DNA of 64,000 bases from Adineta steineri (lineage: Eukaryota > Rotifera > Eurotatoria > Adinetida > Adinetidae), in contig CAJNOI010000067.1 of the NCBI GenBank assembly GCA_905250115.1, positions 316,490-380,489 of the forward strand, in the 5' to 3' direction. A program made the translations under genes and the position numbers. Positions 60,830 to 64,000 of the stretch are shown piece by piece. The notes beneath the pieces were generated by a model that had not been told where the DNA came from, searched no databases, and worked only from the letters and a program-made list of their open reading frames with translations. How positions within the stretch are numbered: position 1 is the stretch's first letter; every line of letters starts with the position of its first letter.

Positions 60830-62585
60830 ATTAAAAAGAAATATTAGAACTACATCAGTGATGAAAAGATTGTTAGATTATTCCTCTTAAAAAACAGTAG
60901 TTATATTATAGAAATCGCGTGTTGTAGCTGCTCTCATCTGAATTTGTGAAACGCAAACAGTCTGAAGTTATAATTATGAGGCCCATTATCATCATAGAAA
61001 TCGTATCCATTTGACTTAGGAGTTCTTTCTACCTAATTCACAAATATGAATACGCTTTTTAAATGCTTCATTTTACACACTCAAAATTAAGAATACTACT
61101 AATTGTAACTGTAAGTGCACTTAGAATTGGGAAGTCATTTAGAGCATAACATTTCTTGTACAAAGAAAATGAGTTTCAGATAAGTAAGTTTTGAATTGGA
61201 AAATGTTTTGTTCGAATAGTGATGCTTGATTGCGCTTTGACTGGTTTATCTAACTATGAATGGATCCTTAATTCAGCAAAGAGCTCAGAGTGTATAGAAC
61301 ATTTTATCAACAACTTCTTTGAGAGATAACTGGCGGTTATAATCCAAACAATAAAAAATTTGTGATCCTCTGAAACATGGTTCAAATCTCCTTTTTTTTA
61401 CGGATCTTGAATATTTTAAAACTTTTCCTCTGATTCTCATAAAATAATTCCATACCTTTGATTTTGTATCAGTATGTCGTCTTTGTTTTGAAAAAAATAT
61501 GAGATTAAATGGTAACTATTGTCTTATATACAGTTCTTTTTTCTTCTTATTTTACTTTCGAACTTGGTATGTTTGAGTTTTTTCTCACTCTATAATAGAT
61601 ATCTATTACATTTCATTTATAACAAAAAAGAAGAAGACCTTTTCAAAATAGCTAGGATGGATTACAAAAACGCAATTTAAAAATTTATCTTTTAACATGT
61701 AATATGATAGTGATCATAAAATGAGAAAAAATAAAACACAATTCACATTTGAAAAATCACAAAAACTCAACAATAATTCATCGGAATCTATCCTTATCCA
61801 AGATAAATTTAACATACATATAACACTTGTTACATGATGCATAATCGATTTCAATATATTCTAATTGTACTATACAACGAAAAATAATAGGAAACTGGAG
61901 AAATATGGTTGTCATTTTGAGTGTGAGTATGGATTCAGAGAAGATAAATATATCCACACCCACACCCACACCCTCAATTTGTGAATAATCTATAAGATAG
62001 ATTATGTCTCACTTAAGTAATGGCATCAATCAATGATTAAATGGTACGGATAAGATAAGTTTGTCAATATAATTATTTTTAGTATTTTCCCTTGAAAATA
62101 TCAAAATATTAAATAGATAACGTTTGAAATAGTGAATAAGCATTTATTGAGAACGAATTACATGAAGCAGAAAACAATATTCAAAGATTAAATAATGTAA
62201 TAAAATGATAAAGCTTTAGAGATACATCCAAAGAATTGAAAAAAAATATGGTGAATAAATGTTCATATTTTCGAAATTGTTCGATCGGTTGATTTTGTTT
62301 ATTCTAAAAAAGACAAAATTGAAATTAAGAAGAAATACATTTCTGTTTAACTTAAATATCAGATAGATTTAACATACGATATGCTAACTAAACAAATCTT
62401 CTCTCGTTAGCTTATTATTCTAAATATTCGTCCATTTTGACATAGAAAAAGTTCTAGACTAGAATAAAGTTCACTAATTAGACTAAACTCAATGAAGAGT
62501 GAGCAAATATTCTCATATATATTAGTCTCTAACTATATCTGTGACTCGTATTACTCGATAATGAAAATCATTAAGAATATCGTAC
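60830..62585. other. Intergenic or unresolved exons, no gene seen
   Basis: The continuation of the minus-strand module gene should lie here, but no Thr-rich exon or ectodomain was found; only the element at 61916-61977. Confidence 0.5.
61916..61977. repeat. GTGTGGG inverted element
   Basis: tttgagtgtgagtatgg ... cacacccacaccctcaa. Confidence 0.8.
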
Positions 62586-64000
62586 CTGTTGATGCAGAAT
62601 GGTTCTTTTTTTCTTGAAAAACATAAATAAATGGAATAAGAATGCCTATTGTCACAATTATAAACACTATTAAACCAAAGATCCAATAGTTTGATGATAC
62701 CGAAAATAATTTTTTCCTATAAAGATAAGACATTACGTATTAATATACGACAGAAAAAAAAGAAAAAGAGACATACGAATGTGTTGGTACTGTCTGTAAT
62801 GATTGTGAAGACGCAGTAGTATTGTTGATATTATTTGCGTCCATTATTTCGATAGTTTCACTTTCAACAGTAGATATTGGTTTGATCGAGTTGGTTGTTT
62901 TCTTTCGGCGTTGGTAAATTTTGCTAATAAAATAAACAATTTTCGGAGAGATCCATTTAAGAACAATTGTTAAACCACCATATAAACCAAGTAAATAAGT
63001 TAGTGTATAGAATGAATCCAGTTGTTGAATATATGTATATGAACAGATCATTGGTGAACATTTATAAAAATATGATGAATAATTCATTATTGCTGACCAT
63101 TTCTCAACAAATAGATCGTTGATAAGATTCATTACAGTCATATTCATCAGAAATCGACTATTAGTTATGTTGAGAGGAATCGGAGTGATATTTTTATTGT
63201 ATCCTGCCATTGTTTGAATAAGATTAATACATGATTGATCATAAAAACATTCGAGAGTTGATGCTAACAATGATTCACTCGGTGTACAACCCATTTTCAA
63301 ACCTTTAATTGTTATAGGTTGTGTTGAATTTATTTCGATAAACGAAGCATTAATAATACAAGTAGAATTTAACTGACATGAACAGTTATCATCATAGATC
63401 ATTGCTTGAGTATATAAAATGCTCTGAAATGTACTATCATCAGCAGCTAAGTATTGATAATTAGTTCCATATGCTGAGACAATTGCATTTCCATGATTTG
63501 TAGCTTGAAGTAACGAAAATAGACGAATGAATGTTGAGGGAGCATTAGATTTTGCTTCATTAATCATTGAATTAATATGTAAATTAAAATTCTCTTCTGA
63601 TAATAATTGTTTAGTAATCATTAATGAAGATAAAGATTGTTGAATAGATTGATTTACTGTTTGCATAGAGAGTTGACATAATCCATTTAAAAATTGTAAA
63701 TGAGTAGAGAGAAATAGACGATAATCTCTATGATTATAAACAGACAAATTAGAAATTAAATTTGCTGTAATATTTAATCTCCATTCATTTGAAATCAAAT
63801 CACTTGAACAAATCTATTAGAGAAATAATATAACAAAATATTGTTATCTTTTTTTTCTTACCTGATGAAATATCGGTTGAATTTGAACATAGTCATCATA
63901 TGGAGATGATATCAATGAACATGGACATTCAAGTTCATCACTATGATCATTCATCAAATTCTTATAGAAATTTAATGATGGTGTTGAAAAAGATTTGGTC
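62586..64000 (-). CDS. Two-TM Cys-rich module protein, module plus extra TM (5' side beyond window)
   Basis: Exons 63862 to beyond 64000, 62777-63813 and 62586-62716. The first ends CPCSLISSPYDDYVQIQPIFHQ. The second is a module ectodomain (GLKMGCTPSESLLASTLECF; YFYKCSPMICSYTY) with TM2 (LLGLYGGLTIVLKWI). The third is an extra TM (IFGLIVFIIVTIGILIPFIY) ending HSAST. Exon boundaries and phases match those at 17296/17357, 18390/18441 and 18574 in the large plus-strand gene, so the module-plus-extra-TM design is conserved between two loci. The continuation beyond 62586 was not found. The module is the third by comparison. Confidence 0.75.

Noticed and set aside
781-61977. CRISPR array interpretation of the regularly recurring repeats
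   Set aside because: Units are kilobases apart, vary in length and lie in intron-bearing eukaryotic DNA.

Overview
The window looks like nuclear DNA of a bdelloid rotifer (Adineta/Rotaria type). It is AT-rich, with many 50-60 nt introns with GT..AG ends. It holds large families of membrane proteins that I associate with bdelloids, and many GTGTGGG-rich tracts that match the TGTGGG telomere repeat reported for bdelloids. All names come from reading the translations; no search was run.

Layout. 1-7.9 kb: two tandem paralogues for single-pass membrane proteins with a Thr/Ser stalk and a jelly-roll-like ectodomain. 8.8-11.7 kb (minus): a GPCR-like exon and a chimera of a 7TM fragment fused to the tail of another family. 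12.8-13.4 kb: a hAT-like non-autonomous element with an 8-bp target duplication. 13.8-19.9 kb (plus): an 11-exon gene predicted at 1808 aa, with three two-TM/Cys-rich modules, a seventh TM, a Thr stalk and a seven-blade FG-GAP propeller. 20.55 kb: a tRNA with CAT anticodon. 21.0-23.5 kb (minus): a 10-exon secreted/TM protein with one frameshift. 24.7-28.5 kb (minus): a three-module paralogue of the large gene with two in-frame stops. 28.9-33.9 kb: an F-box gene, a truncated NHL gene, a metallophosphoesterase and a broken F-box-like gene. 34.5-37.1 kb: two tandem GPCRs. 37.5-44.3 kb: decayed or interrupted genes (CRAL-TRIO, apple, TatD-like, ADP-ribosyltransferase-like), a 100-N gap and satellites. 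45.7-48.7 kb: a pentapeptide-repeat membrane protein followed by a PLAT pseudogene. 50.2-56.7 kb: secreted and Cys-rich proteins. 57.9-60.7 kb (minus): an NHL propeller protein. 62.6-64.0 kb (minus): another three-module-family gene running off the end.

Two themes tie the region together. First, unrelated ectodomains (jelly roll, FG-GAP, NHL, the FRGG type) are attached to a single TM through Thr/Ser stalks, often encoded by phase-1 exons, which suits exon shuffling of cell-surface proteins. Second, about 25 short inverted GTGTGGG elements are scattered through introns and intergenic DNA, and one of them ends a broken gene. There is much gene decay: in-frame stops, frameshifts, transposon insertion and chimeric fusion.
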